Shown: positions 19,655 to 30,424, numbered from the stretch's first letter. The stretch: DNA of 64,000 nt from Isochrysis galbana (GCA_018136815.1 CM030938.1:2211028-2275027); one strand, 5' to 3'. The notes: a model not told the origin generated them from the sequence alone. Translations and numbers: made by a program.

Positions 19655-19860
19655 AATCTCCCAATAGCCAATAGCTCTCGGCTCTCGGGGGATTTTCTCG
19701 GTCCCCCGGTAGCTCTCGGACTCTCGGGGGATTTTCTCGGTCCCCCGGTAGCTCTCGGTGGGGCTGTTGGCGATCGGGGAAAAAAATCCCCCCGAGAGCT
19801 TTCGGGGGCCCCCGATAGCCGATAGCTCCTGGGGGGCGTTGGGCGTTGGCTCCTGGGGGG
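19655..19860 (+). repeat. Degenerate tandem repeat, CGGTCCCCCGGTAGCTCTCGG units
   Basis: Units of about 43 bp combining GGTAGCTCTCGGACTCTCGG and GGGGATTTTCTCGGTCCCC repeat about three times and then decay into related GATAGC/CCCCGAGAGC stretches. The array ends about 90 bp before the DUF1244-MogA start codon. Confidence 0.7.
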
Positions 19861-19946
19861 TAACAGATACATATGTGTATTTTTACTACTAGTACTAGTT
19901 TTCTTTTCGTTTCTCTCAGCTCACATCTTCATCAATTCACCTAGCG

Positions 19947-21041
19947 ATGGACGAGGCGTCGGCGCGGCAGCAGGCAGAGGCCCACGCCTTCTCCGCGCTT
20001 GTGGAGCACCTGCGCACACGGCTCGACGCACAGAACATCGACATGATGATCCTTTCTGGCTTCTGCCGCAATTGCCTCGCCAAGTGGTACCTCGCTGGCG
20101 CGTGGCGTGCAGGGCTGCACATCAGCTACGAGGTGGCGTGCGAGCGCGTCTACGGTATGCCGTACGCAGAGTGGAAGAAGAAGCACCAGGGCAAGGCGAG
20201 CGAGGAGCAGCTGCGCCGGTTGGAGGAGTCACAGCCTGGCCACGCCAATCACCCGAAGGTGGATCCGCCCAATGTGCCAGAGGCCACCCTTGCCCACTCT
20301 CCGGCACTGTCGTCAGCAGAGGTGGCTACCCTTGCCCTGGCTGCAGAGGCCCAAGCCCGAGGGGAGGCATGCCCGCTGCACACCCTGGCACCATCCCCGA
20401 TGACGAATGTGTGCTGCACTCCAGCTGAGGAGCTCATGGGGGCTCCGCCGGCGATGGTGGAGGGACAGCCAGAAAATCCGCGGCCGCCAGCACTGGTACC
20501 ACATCAGTCAATGGTTACACCACCTCCGGGACAAGCAGAGTTGCACGTCGCCATACTCACCGTGAGCGATCGAGCCTCCGCCGGTGTCTATACGGACATT
20601 TCTGGTGCTGAAGTACAACGATGCCTTCGGCAGTATGCTCTCGGAGACGGAGCATCTCACTGGCGCCTCTCCATTGTCAAAACTGCTGTTGTGCCAGATG
20701 AGATTGATCAAATCTCCCGAATATTGTGCCAATGGGCGGATGGAGGGGAGGTAAATGTGGTGCTTACAACGGGGGGCACAGGCCTTGCCCCTCGAGATGT
20801 GACTCCGGAGGCAACCATGGCTGTGCTCAGCAAGCCATTACCTGGTCTCGCCGAGCTGCTCATGCGGGCGGCTCTTCTTCAAGAGCCACTTGCTGCTCTT
20901 TCTCGAGCAGCTACGGGCGTTCGAGGTCGCTGCCTTATCGTTAATCTCCCTGGCCGCCCTCACGCTGTCACTCAGAATATGAGTGTTTTGATGCCCCTGC
21001 TTGCACACGCGGTGCTCGAGCTTACGCCGGCGGCTTCATGA
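19947..21041 (+). CDS. DUF1244 domain fused to MogA/Cnx1G molybdopterin adenylyltransferase
   Basis: Single exon, 364 aa from the ATG at 19947. Residues about 15-90 form a DUF1244 (SMc04008-like) domain: AQNIDMMILSGFCRNCLAKW, then YGMPYAEWKKKHQGKASEEQ, with the paired-Cys FCRNCLAKW core. A Pro/Ala-rich linker follows to about residue 195. The C-terminal MoCF-biosynthesis domain has AILTVSDRASAGVYTDISG, VVLTTGGTGLAPRDVTPEAT and IVNLPGRPHAV, which are the molybdopterin-binding and catalytic motifs of MogA and plant Cnx1 G. This domain activates molybdopterin by adenylylation before molybdate insertion. DUF1244 is best known from proteobacteria and has no settled role. No targeting peptide is evident. 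Confidence 0.85.
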   Translation: MDEASARQQAEAHAFSALVEHLRTRLDAQNIDMMILSGFCRNCLAKWYLAGAWRAGLHISYEVACERVYGMPYAEWKKKHQGKASEEQLRRLEESQPGHANHPKVDPPNVPEATLAHSPALSSAEVATLALAAEAQARGEACPLHTLAPSPMTNVCCTPAEELMGAPPAMVEGQPENPRPPALVPHQSMVTPPPGQAELHVAILTVSDRASAGVYTDISGAEVQRCLRQYALGDGASHWRLSIVKTAVVPDEIDQISRILCQWADGGEVNVVLTTGGTGLAPRDVTPEATMAVLSKPLPGLAELLMRAALLQEPLAALSRAATGVRGRCLIVNLPGRPHAVTQNMSVLMPLLAHAVLELTPAAS

Positions 21042-21344
21042 GGCTCTCACTTCCTTGTGGCGGCCAAATAGTAGTGGACCTTGTCATTACACAGAGAAGA
21101 AAGTAGCTTGATTGTCACCTCCATTTTTGTGATGTCGTGAGGCCTTGCGCAAAGACGGAGGTGATCAGCACAGTTCAAATCAGAGGCGATCGTTGCAAAC
21201 GGTCGCACCCGTGTTCATCGGAGAGACAGATGCAATTAGAACACCAGAACACCATCTTTCTGGTGTGCCTCTTACTACCGACTAGGCCTCTGCCGTTACG
21301 GTGTGTGCTGCTTGGCGCATCTATCTTTACACTTTTGTGGTTGG

Positions 21345-21500
21345 CAGTAAAAAAAAACCTTTTAATATTCTCGCCACACGCGCGGCTATGTAGCTGTCCA
21401 TCGTAGCCACGCCCGTTTCCCTTCCTTTCCCTCACTTCCCGCCTTGCGGCAACTCCCCTCGTGCTCTACTTAGGGGCCGGGGTTGGGTAGGGCGGGGGCG
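21345..21500 (-). mobile_element. LINE-type 3' end fragment
   Basis: Plus strand A8CCTTTTAATATTCTCGCC, then ACACGCGCGGCTATG, CCCTTCCTTTCCCTCACTTC, CCGCCTTGCGGCAACTCCCC and TCGTGCTCTACTTAGGGGCC. This nearly repeats the 3' end of the LINE copy at 22502. It is a minus-strand 3' tail without the coding part. Confidence 0.7.
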
Positions 21501-22501
21501 CAGTTGAGGCTGTGGAGTGTAGGGTGGCTCTTCTTGAACACATGGGACAGAAGTGAACAGTCAACATACTCGGGGTCGGCTCAGGATGGAGCGCAAGGGT
21601 TAAGCTAGAGGGGGAGGGGGTTGGAGCACAACATGTACGCAGGGGCTTCGTCCTCAGCGAGGAACAGGCAATATGGAGAAGGACAGAGCGGCGGAAGCAA
21701 ACAGCAAAGAAGTCGGAAGCGGGGTAAGGTGGCGGGGAACAAATAGAACTGAGAGAGAGAATGGGAGCAGGACAAAGGCAAGTGAACGGGGCGGGGAAGG
21801 CTAACTAAAGACTAAAGAACCGGGGAGCCATCGGGCGCAAGGGAAAAAGCACACGGGACTAAGAAGAGAAAGAGACAGGAGGGAGGAACCTTTGAATATG
21901 CCTACTACTGCTAGCTAAGCCTACCTACACCCAAAAGCGTCCACGGTTCCATCGCCCTAGTCCCTAGTCCCTCACTCACTCCCCCTTCCGCTTCCGCTTC
22001 CCCCTTCCCCCCCGAAGTTCGCTTTTTCCTCGACATTTTCCGGGGGCGTGCGATGGTGCGGCCCATGTGCACTATGTTGGGCCATGCATGGGGGGAGGGC
22101 TGGGACAGGCCTTTCGTAGTCGCCTAAAATATTTTGTGCTACAACGTACCCCCTCGGGGGGGTACGAAATCCATGGAATCGTACCCCTCTACCTGTTCCC
22201 CCCGCCATGGCGGCCCTCTCGGCCCAACGGCCCAACAGTGGGCACCCGTTGCCGGGAGCATCGGTGCGCAGCCCTCGGCCATAGTGTCCCCCGAGTCCCT
22301 CTGGCCGCGGAGGTTTGGAGCTCACCTATTGAGTCTCGTCAGAGCCGCCCAAAGTCGGGCACTCTGAGTGAGGTCCTCCAGCTTGCCCCCCCCCCCCCCC
22401 CCCGCGGCCCCTCCGTCGTGAGCCGTCGTCGCGCACGATGCCCACACGCCTGCTAGACTACCTCCCAGCTAACCCCATGTCGCGGCGGGCCACCACATGT
22501 C
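21501..22501. other. Repeat-derived intergenic DNA
   Basis: 21500-21900 is purine-rich without a gene. 22020-22200 carries LINE 3' UTR-like boxes (GCGGCCCATGTGCACTATGT and a CCCCCTCGGGGGGGTACG hairpin). A C17 run lies near 22386. No coding region recognised. Confidence 0.5.
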
Positions 22502-23640
22502 TAAAAAAACCTTTTAATATTCACGCCACGCGTGCGGCTACGGGGTTAACTATTGTAGCCACGCCCAGATCCCTTCCTCTCCCTCACTTCCCGCCTTGCG
22601 GCAACTCCCCTCGTGCCCTACATAGGGGCCCAGGTTGTGGGGGGGCTGGGGCGGGCGGGGTGCACCGGCCCTCAGTGGTCTGCTCTCGCCTTCCTCCTGT
22701 GCCTTTGGGTGGCCCGTTTCTTGTTGTTGTTGTGAGGGTTTTGCGCCGTTAATGGGGTATCTCGTGCTCGTGGAGTGTTCGTCTACGTGAGTGGTCTCTT
22801 AAAAACGGGGGGGGGGGGGGGTGTGCCTCGACTTAGGCGCTTAGGCGAGCCTCTCGGCAAGGCCGATCGCTTTCGCCACTAGGCCGAGGTTGTCGCTCAT
22901 CCTTAGTTTTCCCGTGTCGTCTTCTGTAAACATAGGAGTGCTGAGCTCCGCTGGCTTTTTAATCTTAGGTTTTCTACCCTGGGCCGCCGTGCGGGTGCGC
23001 ATTGGACGATAAGTGTTCGACGGGGTAAGGCCCCTCACCAGGGTAGTGAATCTTATTAGCGTGGATTCTAAGGCCGGTACATAGTGGTATTTGTATGATT
23101 CGAATTCTATTCTGTAGAAGTCTCTTAATATGTACCTCCAGGCTATGATGTAGAGGGTTTTCAAGCTGTCAGGGGTGGTCGCGTTTGGGTATGCGAATAA
23201 TCTGTCTTTTGTTTTCTGTCTGTGGGACCTATTTTGTTTCGGGGTGTAGTTAGTTAGCGATCGCATCTATGGTGTCGAAGATTTTCCTTGTCGCCGGGCA
23301 CCACGCTAGCGCTAGGTGGCATGAGTCCTCTTGATATCGGTTGCACATCCTGCATTTGTTCGTTGTGCTCGTCGAGAATGTGTTTTTGGTACCTATTCTC
23401 CTGTGGGTGATGTGTTTGAAGTGTGGGTGTTTGTCCGTGTGTTTTAACAACGGCAGGGTGTACATCCTCTTTTTTGAGATGTCTAGGCGTTTTTCCCATG
23501 CTGTTTTGGCCGTTTGCGGGTCGTTGCGTCGTGTTGCCTTGAGCGCGGCTTTCGTGATACCCGCGTTTTTTCGCTCATGCTTCACGGCCTATAATGGTCC
23601 GCCCGAAGAACGGTTTTCGTCCAGGACAACTTGTTGAATT
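22502..23640 (-). mobile_element. 5'-truncated LINE, C-terminal ORF piece with CCHC knuckle
   Basis: On minus, the piece 23585-23250 encodes ITKAALKATRRND, then YTLPLLKHTDKHPHFKHITH and RRIGTKN. The zinc-knuckle-like C-R-M-C-N-R-Y-Q-E-D-S-C-H-L...C of LINE reverse-transcriptase tails follows. Then 23266-22841 continues in another frame (RSLTNYTPKQNRSHRQKTKD ... LGLVAKAIGLAERL), so there is one frame change at about 23260. The 3' UTR runs from 22840 to GCGTGAATATTAAAAGG plus T7 at 22502. A related peptide is at 48200-48790. The reverse transcriptase core is not present. No clear target-site duplication was found. Confidence 0.75.
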
Positions 23641-24542
23641 TTGTTTCGCGTCTGGGGTGCGCAGGCTTAGCGTCTAGCGTCGGGGGGGCTTCCTGTTGTG
23701 CTCCCCATGTGGTATGTATGTCTCCACTATAGCTAAGAATGACTCTCTAGAGGGTGTGGTGTGATGTCCTAGCTAGGGTATTGCGCTTCAAGAAGTGTTC
23801 CTCTTCAATTGCAATTGTAGGCTATTGAAGTTTGCAAAAGCCATCGACTAGCTACTGGCCATAGCATATCCGTTGCGCGCTCTCAGCTTTCATGCAGTGC
23901 TCGGCTTCGACTTACCGCCCAAATCGGCTCAGGATCGGCAGCACGTAAAACGCGCCGTTAGGCGCCACTACTAAGGGTTAAACGGAGGGCATAGCGCACG
24001 AACGGCCTTGATCGCTTTGTACAACACCCACGTGTAGCCACGACACGCGTATGACATGCAATGTTATATCATCGTGGCGCGCGTCAGACGTCAGCTGGCT
24101 CGTCATCGGAAACCAGCATCACAGTGACAGCCGCCTCAATTAAGCCACGCGAAAAAAGAAGAGAAGCCACAGGCAGCATACCCACATAATCATCAATTGT
24201 TCCGTGGCTCATGCACTAGGATCTCAAAGGATCTCAGCACTATGTCGTAGGGGGAGCCTGCCAGAGGAGCCCAGGAAGAAGATAACGCTGGCTATGCAAC
24301 ACACGAGGCAACCAGCCTGACCTGCTTCAAAACGCGCCGCGTGAATATCTCAGGATCCCGTATCCGTTCTGTCGCCCCATGCACGTGTTGACGGCTAGCC
24401 CTTCAGCTCACCTTTCCAACAGTATGCATGCTTACGTAGTTTAGTTGTAGGGCGCAAGGCGCGCGGTATTATTTCGGCGCGATTGCATGAGGTGATTCGA
24501 CCTGAGCCTGGAGACGGCTAAGCTTGCCAGCACCTAGGAACT
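23641..24542. other. Intergenic stretch
   Basis: No gene, repeat family or long open frame recognised. Base composition is closer to average than in the repeat-rich neighbours. Confidence 0.5.
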
Positions 24543-25429
24543 CTAGCACGGCATCTGGTTGTAGTGCGACTTGTCCTTTGGCTTCTTTGTTTTGCCACCC
24601 CCCGCTCCTCCCGCCTTGGCAGCAGCCGCTGCGGCTGCGGCTGCCGAACTGTTCTTCTTCTTGTCTTTTGCCTTCTTCGCCGCCGCAGCCTTCGCTGCCA
24701 GCATTGCCTTCACCTCCTCTGGTGACTTACCCGCAACAGCCCCGTCGGTGCCCGTTTCCGTCTCTGCCTCAGCTGCCTCGGCTGCCTCAGCAGCTGGAGC
24801 AGACACCTCTGCACCTGGCTTATTGGCGGCCTCCGCCTTTTTCTTGGCGCGCTTGAGAGCAGCCTTGGACTGGCCAGCGGGCTCATTCTTCCCCTTGCTA
24901 TCAGCGCTCTCAAGTGAGGCTAGAAGAGCATCCACTTCCTCAAGCTCATTATCCTTCTTTGCAGGCTTCTTCCGACGTTGCTTTGGCGCAGGCGCCTCTA
25001 CGGCGCCATTTGATACTGGCACAGACGGAGTGCTCCCCTGCTCCCCGTCCCCATCGCTATCGTCATCTGAGCTAGATTCCTGCTCATCACTGCCATCGCC
25101 GGTCGCCTGCGCCGGCACAGGGCGGGAACATGTTGGTGGTGGCTGTCGTGCAGATGCAGAACAAGCAACTTAGGAGGGGAGTGAAGGCGCACCTGGAGCC
25201 CTGGCGGGCCACCAAGGCCTGGTGGCTTTCCAAAGAAGGCGTCGTCGTCCTCATCGCTGTCCGCCCAGTTAGTAGCACCTGCTGATGCCTTGAGCTTGTC
25301 AAAACGCGCGCGTGTAGCTTCCACCTCGGCCGCACGCGCCTTCTCCTCATCGGCCTCCCTCTTCTTGTGTGCTGCGAGCACATCATCAGAGTCACCCTCG
25401 AAGCCGGTAAGCGCCGCAAAACCACTCAT
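24543..25429 (-). CDS. Conserved-looking hypothetical protein, acidic then Lys/Ala-rich
   Basis: Two exons: 25429-25193 (79 codons) and 25106-24543; intron of 86 nt with GTGCGC donor and CAG acceptor, phase 0; 266 aa. The N-terminus (MSGFAALTGFEGDSDDVLAA) leads into an acidic stretch (WADSDEDDDAFFGKPPGL). Then come an acidic Ser/Asp tract, a helical basic segment (KAALKRAKKKAEAANK), Ala-rich runs and a Lys-rich C-terminus, KPKDKSHYNQMPC. Composition suggests a largely disordered, possibly RNA- or ribosome-associated protein, but no family is recognised and that role is only a guess. The spliced reading removes an open but unlike stretch after GGPPGLQ. Confidence 0.7.
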
Positions 25430-26212
25430 CTTGTGTGGTCACGATATGAATAGAGAATCTAGTCGCTGCTCAGTACACGGTCAACCTTGAAATACTCAGT
25501 TGCACTTCTCCTGTGGCGCGGGAGCAGCAGGAGGTCAGCGCCACAGACGGGCAGACTGTGCCAGGCCCTCTCTCAGTTGCTCGCTCGCTCGCTGCACATC
25601 CGCGCAAGCTGTGCGTGTGTGCGGCGTGGCGCGGTGGCTAGGACGTGCCCGTCCATGCGCTCGACTGGCCGCCTCGCTCGCGCACTCGCGCGGCGTGCGG
25701 CTCTCGCTCGGGCGGGCTCCCTCGGGGCAGGACGCGCCATCGTGTGTCGCCAAGCGAGAGCGTGGCCCTGACAGAGAGAGACTGAGCGAGCGGGCCGCGC
25801 CAACAATAAAATCCGCCCCCTTCTTACTTCTTACCCCTTCCCTCTCTGCCGCCCCCCCCCCCCCCCCCTCTGGTGCTCTCCGTGTAAAGTACGTTGCGTA
25901 GCGTCTCGCCCGAAACTCTGTGAGTCGTGTGGTTACACATTGTACTACTCTAAAAGTAAAGAAGTGTTTACATTTGCAGAAGTGCGAGGGTTGCTATAGT
26001 ACTCATGTGACCGAAACCCACGAGAATGATGAGAGAGGGGAGCGGGGGGGGGAGTGAGCGAGCGAGCGGCAAGGGCGTCGTTGGCGACGGTCTCCCGGTC
26101 GCGGGAAGAGTACTCGAGCGGTAGCCGGTATGTTCATCATGTTTTTTTTGGCTTACAATACTTTACAGCCAAGGCTGTTGTTCTCTGAAGAGAAACCCCA
26201 CCCCTCTTTTGT
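25430..26212. other. Intergenic, promoter side of two divergent genes
   Basis: GC-rich to about 25800, with C17 and G-runs near 25850 and 26045. Frames open here (for example 25500-25901) are low complexity. No gene recognised. Confidence 0.45.
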
Positions 26213-26645
26213 ATGTTCGGTCTAGCACTGGTGGGAGGCGGACTGCGAGGCGGGAGATTGTCTGCCCGACGCGCCGGCCATCGCATGGCACGTCGGCGCA
26301 CGCTGGCCGAGCGCTTCTGGCGCTTCCGCGGCTCTCGTGCCTTCGAGGACGCCGCGAACAAGGGGCTTGTGGGCGCGATCCTCGCCACTGGCGCCATGCT
26401 CAGCTACGTGCAGTATGCCACCACCAACGGGTATTTCGGTGAAGAACACGGCCTGCGCTCCACTCGGCCTGCCTGGGGTCCCGCCACAAACTCCGTTTTG
26501 GGAGCTCACCTTATGAATGCCACCCACTGCAGAGAAGCTTCCTGTGCTTGAGGCCAGCCTCCGCCCGCGCATGGACGGCAAGGACAAGTTTGGGCCTAGA
26601 TGTATGAAGCACGTTGGCGCAGAGAGCAGAAGAGACCAAGATTAG
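26213..26645 (+). CDS. Small single-membrane-segment protein, unknown
   Basis: Two exons: 26213-26438 and 26533-26645; intron of 94 nt with GTGAAG donor and CAG acceptor, phase 1; 112 aa. The N-terminus is Arg-rich and lacks acidic residues (RGGRLSARRAGHRMARRRT), which suits a mitochondrial presequence. A start at the second ATG (26285) is possible. One hydrophobic helix follows, GLVGAILATGAMLSYVQYAT, then exon 2 with EKLPVLEASLRPRMDGKDKF. Size and layout resemble small organelle inner-membrane subunits, but no family is recognised. The exon 2 frame is chosen because it stays open and gives a more protein-like tail than read-through. Confidence 0.55.
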
Positions 26646-27019
26646 GAATCGTGAGCAGACTTGGGGTCATGCGCAATGCTGGACAAGTCCAATCAGCATT
26701 CATGATGTTCGAACGCTGGCTGTTTAGATTTGTAGTCGCATGCGACCTCATCCCCGCTAGTGAGTCGTGCTGCTGTCATGGGAGACACCGACGCCGCATG
26801 GGATTCAGGGATTCTCTTACTCTTACTCTTCTCTTATTGACTGGCATGGATGAGAGATCAAGGCTTGTAGAATTCTGAGTGAGAGGCCTAGTGCTAGGCG
26901 GGTGAAGGTGAAGACAGTGTACGTGTCGCACTTTCGACGTGTTCTTCGTTGCTGTGATGCTGTGGAGGTTGAGGAGGGGCTCCCCCTCCCCCGTCCCCCG
27001 CTCAAACAAACAAACAAAA

Positions 27020-27095
27020 TGTTGGGGGGAGGAGGTTGGAGTTGGGGTGTCGTTTATTAGGAGGAGGTTGGAGTTTGGGTGTCGTTTATTGGGAG
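27020..27095 (+). repeat. Two tandem copies of a 33-36 bp unit
   Basis: GGAGGAGGTTGGAGTTKGGG followed by TGTCGTTTATTRG occurs twice in succession. The flanks 26646-27019 and 27096-27290 hold no recognised gene. Confidence 0.75.
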
Positions 27096-27290
27096 TTGGT
27101 GGAGCAGCACGCTGGCGCGCTTTGGCCGTCGAAGGTAGGATCCTTAGAGAGGGGAGCTTAACTCCTCTTACGTGTGGGCGTTCGGCCCCCTTCGAGCTAG
27201 GGCTAGTTAGGACAGAGTTGAGAGGTGTAAGCGCAAATTGCAGATTGCGGACTCCTCTAGCGCTCTCCGTTCTTGTTCTTATCTGGCAGC

Positions 27291-27513
27291 CAACTATCGT
27301 TAAAACCATAGGGGCATGGAGCGCGCGCTAGGAGCGCCTCGCCGCCCAATCGCCCTTGGTTCGCCGTTCGTCCCCAGTCCAAACACCCAAATGGAATTGC
27401 CCGACCCAATCCAGAATTTCATTCACCCGACTCTCGGCGGGGAGGAGGGCCAAAGTGATGCTGCGCTAGCCGCCGGTTCCGCTCGCGACGGAGTGGCTCA
27501 GAGCCCTCCGGCT
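27291..27513 (+). mobile_element. 5' part of a MERA-type retroelement
   Basis: Begins with hairpin CTATCGTTAAAACCATAG (27294-27311), then GGGGC and an ATGGAGCGCGCG that opens a frame (MERALGAPRRPIALGS). The 5' segment AGCCAACTATYGTTAAAAC recurs at 59531-59556. The element is interrupted at 27514 by another insertion and may continue after 27763. Confidence 0.6.
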
Positions 27514-27750
27514 TTGAAAACCGGTAGCCCGGTGGCGCAGGAGAAAAAAGGGAACTAGACCACCGGGGACCAGGACACGCGGCCTGCCACCGAACGAAAG
27601 CCCCGTTCACCGAGCCCCTATGTAGTGCACGAGGGGACGAGCCGTGAGGCGGGTGGAGAGAGTGGGAAGGGACGCGGGCGTGGCTGCGGGAAAGTTTGTG
27701 CAAAGCCGCGCGCCGCGCGTGTGGTGAGGATATTAAGAAGTTTTTTTTTA
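27514..27750 (+). mobile_element. Complete-looking 237-bp non-autonomous retroelement with 13-bp TSD
   Basis: Flanked by the direct repeat GAGCCCTCCGGCT at 27501-27513 and 27751-27763. Near its start lies the hairpin ACCGGTAGCCCGGT (27520-27533); a GTAGTGCACGAGGGG box is near 27621. The 3' end is GCGCGTGTGGTGAGGATATT, AAGAAG, then T9. This is the 3' tail found on the LINE copy at 22502. The 13-bp duplication and oligo-T end point to target-primed reverse transcription in trans. Confidence 0.75.
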
Positions 27751-27763
27751 GAGCCCTCCGGCT

Positions 27764-28602
27764 ACGCTCGACTCGACATCCGGGCACCAACCAAAGACAT
27801 CGCCCTTGCCCCACGAACCCCTCCCCTCCCCGCTCCCCCCCCCCTCAGCCTTATATTTCGGTATCGGGGGGGGCGGTCCATGTGCACTACTTTGGGTCTC
27901 ACGTTGAAGGGGGGGGGGGGGGAACAGGCCTAGCGGCGGCGCGCGGCTGGTAGAGTAGTAGGTGCGTGGGTGTTGTGGCTCGCTTCTAGGCTATCGGGTC
28001 GGCGCCTTTAGTGGCGCAAGTGTGTGAGGACCCTGCCCTGGGGCATGCCTCATGGGGAAGGGCGTGGCTGCAGAGCAGAATACAGGACCGCACGTGTGGC
28101 GTGAATGTGGCAGCAGCGGTACTAGCGCGCTATGTTCGCAGTTGGTTTATTATCGTCGCCTTCAACCTAAAGAAATCTCATGTTGTCACCCCACTTATAA
28201 CAATGCGCATCCAAAAGTCCATGGCCTGTCCAAAGTTCGGCCGTCACTAAGCTGTGGGCCTCATCTACTCGTCTCAGTCATTCTCGGCAACGAAGGGAGG
28301 GGTTGATGCACAGCGGCACATCATGGAGAGTTAAGGATGCTACTCATGGCAACCTCATTTCAAGGGAGCAAATTGCCGTCACCTCGAGAGCTTACGCGGT
28401 TCTGCTGATCGAGCGCAAGAGCACTATGTGCGTCTTCATATGTCAAGTTTGCTACATCCGTTGTGTGCACATGCACTGGCGCTGTTCAATCCGTACTTGG
28501 CCGGTCCACGGGCTTGGGAGGTGAGTTGATTGCAACGCACACGTGCTACTGTACAGTAGTGGCAGTCCGCGCCGCCAACTCTCGTTTGTCGCACGAGGAT
28601 AT
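27764..28602. other. Repeat-derived and unassigned intergenic DNA
   Basis: 27840-27960 contains LINE 3' UTR-like boxes (TATTTCGGTATCGGGGGGGG, CCATGTGCACTACTTTGGG). From 28000 to 28600 no repeat or gene is recognised, although 3' exons of the F-box gene (28660-29127, -) may lie here. Confidence 0.4.
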
Positions 28603-28659
28603 TCAACGCCAGATGATACAACCCGTGGGCGTGTGGGCGCGAATGTCTACGCTGCGCAC

Positions 28660-29127
28660 CTTGGCACATGACTCCACCCAGAGCATGCTGAGGCACTTGC
28701 ATTGTGAGAGCACCGAGAGGAGGACCTGTTGAGCGTCTTCGTCCAAGGCGCCCAGGTCTAGGTGGTTGATCGATTTGCAATGGGCCGCCACAAGCTCTAG
28801 GTCCGCCTTGGACGCGCGCCAGCGCACCCGTACGTCGCGCGAGCCCAGCCGGAGCCGAGAGATGCGTCCAGAATGGACAGTGAGGATGCGGCGGAGGATT
28901 TCGGAGCCAGAGATGCATGGGGAGAAGCTGCCGGGGCGTGGGCCCCCGACTAGATCGACTGACCAAACGGGCAGGTCGTAGAGAATGGCGCGGAATGTCT
29001 CGCATACGAGACTGCACTGGACCAGCTTGCCGAGCGTGCAGCCAGAAGAGCAGTGCGCCTTGAGCGCATCGTGCAGAATGAAGCCGAGCAGCTCTCGGGG
29101 CAGGTCGAGCAGTGAAGTTGGAGGCAT
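28660..29127 (-). CDS. F-box protein, first exon(s); C-terminal exon not resolved
   Basis: From the ATG at 29127 the frame encodes an F-box: LLDLPRELLGFILHDAL, then LVQCSLVCETFRAILYDLPVW. It continues with leucine-rich-repeat-like segments (LRLGSRDVRVRW, SKADLELVAAHC, INHLDLGALDEDAQQVLLSV, LSMLWVESCAK). F-box proteins are substrate receptors of SCF ubiquitin ligases. At 28660 an AAG/GTGCGC donor fits the usage of neighbouring genes. Reading on gives only 18 poorly matching codons to a stop at 28603, so an intron followed by one or more exons further left is likely but could not be placed. Confidence 0.6.
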
Positions 29128-29310
29128 GACCGCCCGCGCCGCCCCGCTGGCTTCCCTCCTCCTCCCTCGTGTGCGTACCCGTTCTTGCGCACGGGCGAGC
29201 AGGCCGGAGTGCGGCGGTGCGGGGAGAGGGGGCCCGGGAGGGGGGGGAGCCAAGCGGGGGGAAGCTGTCGGGGGTTCTTGCCGGGTCTCTCTCGGCCACC
29301 CCTCCCTCAC

Positions 29311-30240
29311 ACCCCTTCTGCTCCCATTCTCCTACTCTCCCACTCTCTCTTTTCCACCTTCTGCTATAGTTTTATGTATTGTGTACTCTCACCGCGTGTG
29401 CGTCGTGCTTCTCTCTCTCTCTTGTTGCTCTCTTAGATTTCATCTCCGTTGGATCTCTTCATGCTTTGTCTGCTTTTTCTGATGTAATCTTTTCCTTCCT
29501 TCTGTTCTCGTCGGGGGATTTACACTGACTAGACTCACTTTTCTTCTCCTCTACAACTCTCTTGCTCTCTTCTCTCAGTCTTCTGCTCCCTGTTTCATCT
29601 CTCGCTATAACATCACGAGAAGAGGGTCCCCGTCGCTCCCTCTCCCTCCACCACTATTCTACTCCTGAAGCAGTTTTTCACTGAGCCCCGGAACACATCC
29701 TCCCCCCTCGCCCTCTCTGCTGTACTCTCCCACTCTCCCCCCCTCTCTCTCTCTCTCTCCCCCTCCCTCCCTCCCTCCCTTCCCCTCCCTGCCCCTCCCC
29801 CCTCGTCTTCTTTCCCTGATCCTCCTACTTGTCTCTCTCCCCTCGTGGGGTCCCCCGCGCGGCCGAACGCCCGGCGCGCGTGGATGGTCTGCCTTTTTCT
29901 CTTCTTCTCTCTTGTCTGGGGAAGAGCGCGAGCAGATCGCCTAAAAGAGTATCGATCAGTCCACTCTCTCCCCACCGGCGGTCGTCCACTTCCATCCGTC
30001 CTCAGCTGCCCTCGCGCCTGACTGCCTCCCCCCTCCCCCCCCCTCCCCCCCCCCTCCCCCCTTCTCCCCCTCCGAGCCGCGAGCGCGGCGAGAGCCCACC
30101 CTCGAAAGGTTCGTCTAGCCCAACCACCGATCGTCCATCGATTGTTCATCGTGATCCGTCACACCCGTTTAGAAGTGTGGTCTTGTAGAGAATCTAGTTG
30201 GCGAGCATACGGTACACCGGACGAGCCATGCGCCAACCGC
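29311..30240. other. Pyrimidine-rich intergenic stretch
   Basis: Long CT-rich tracts (densest 29690-29825 and 30030-30070) with (CCCT)n and (CT)n runs. The open frame 29613-30149 on minus is the purine-rich complement and is not believed to be a gene. Confidence 0.6.
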
Positions 30241-30385
30241 GCACCCCCATCGCGGGGAGGGGCTCCGTTGCCGATAAAAAACATTTGAAGATTATGGGCT
30301 ACACACCTACTAGTTTCGGGTCCTCCCGTCACTAACGAACACCGCCCTTATCTCTTATCTTCCCTCCCTCCACCTCTTTCGGATA
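30240..30385 (-). mobile_element. Family F piece joined to a family C 3' end
   Basis: 30245-30275 is CCCCCATCGCGGGGAGGGGC, TCCGTTGCCG, as at 36810-36850 and 61545-61580. It is followed by A6CATTTGAAGATT, GGGCTACACACCTACTA and CCCTCCCTCCACCTC, the minus-strand 3' tail of family C. Confidence 0.6.
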
Positions 30386-30424
30386 AAGGGGCCGTGTTTT
30401 GTACCCCAAATGCTACATTGTACC

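Noticed and set aside
27485-27560. Possible tRNA-Ser (GGAGTGGCTCAGAGCC, CCGGCTTTGAAAACCGG)
   Set aside because: The anticodon loop would have nine bases, there is no B box, and the segment spans the boundary and TSD of a retroelement.
29613-30149. 178-codon minus-strand frame rich in Gly, Arg and Glu
   Set aside because: It is the complement of a CT-rich tract; the residues follow the simple repeat.
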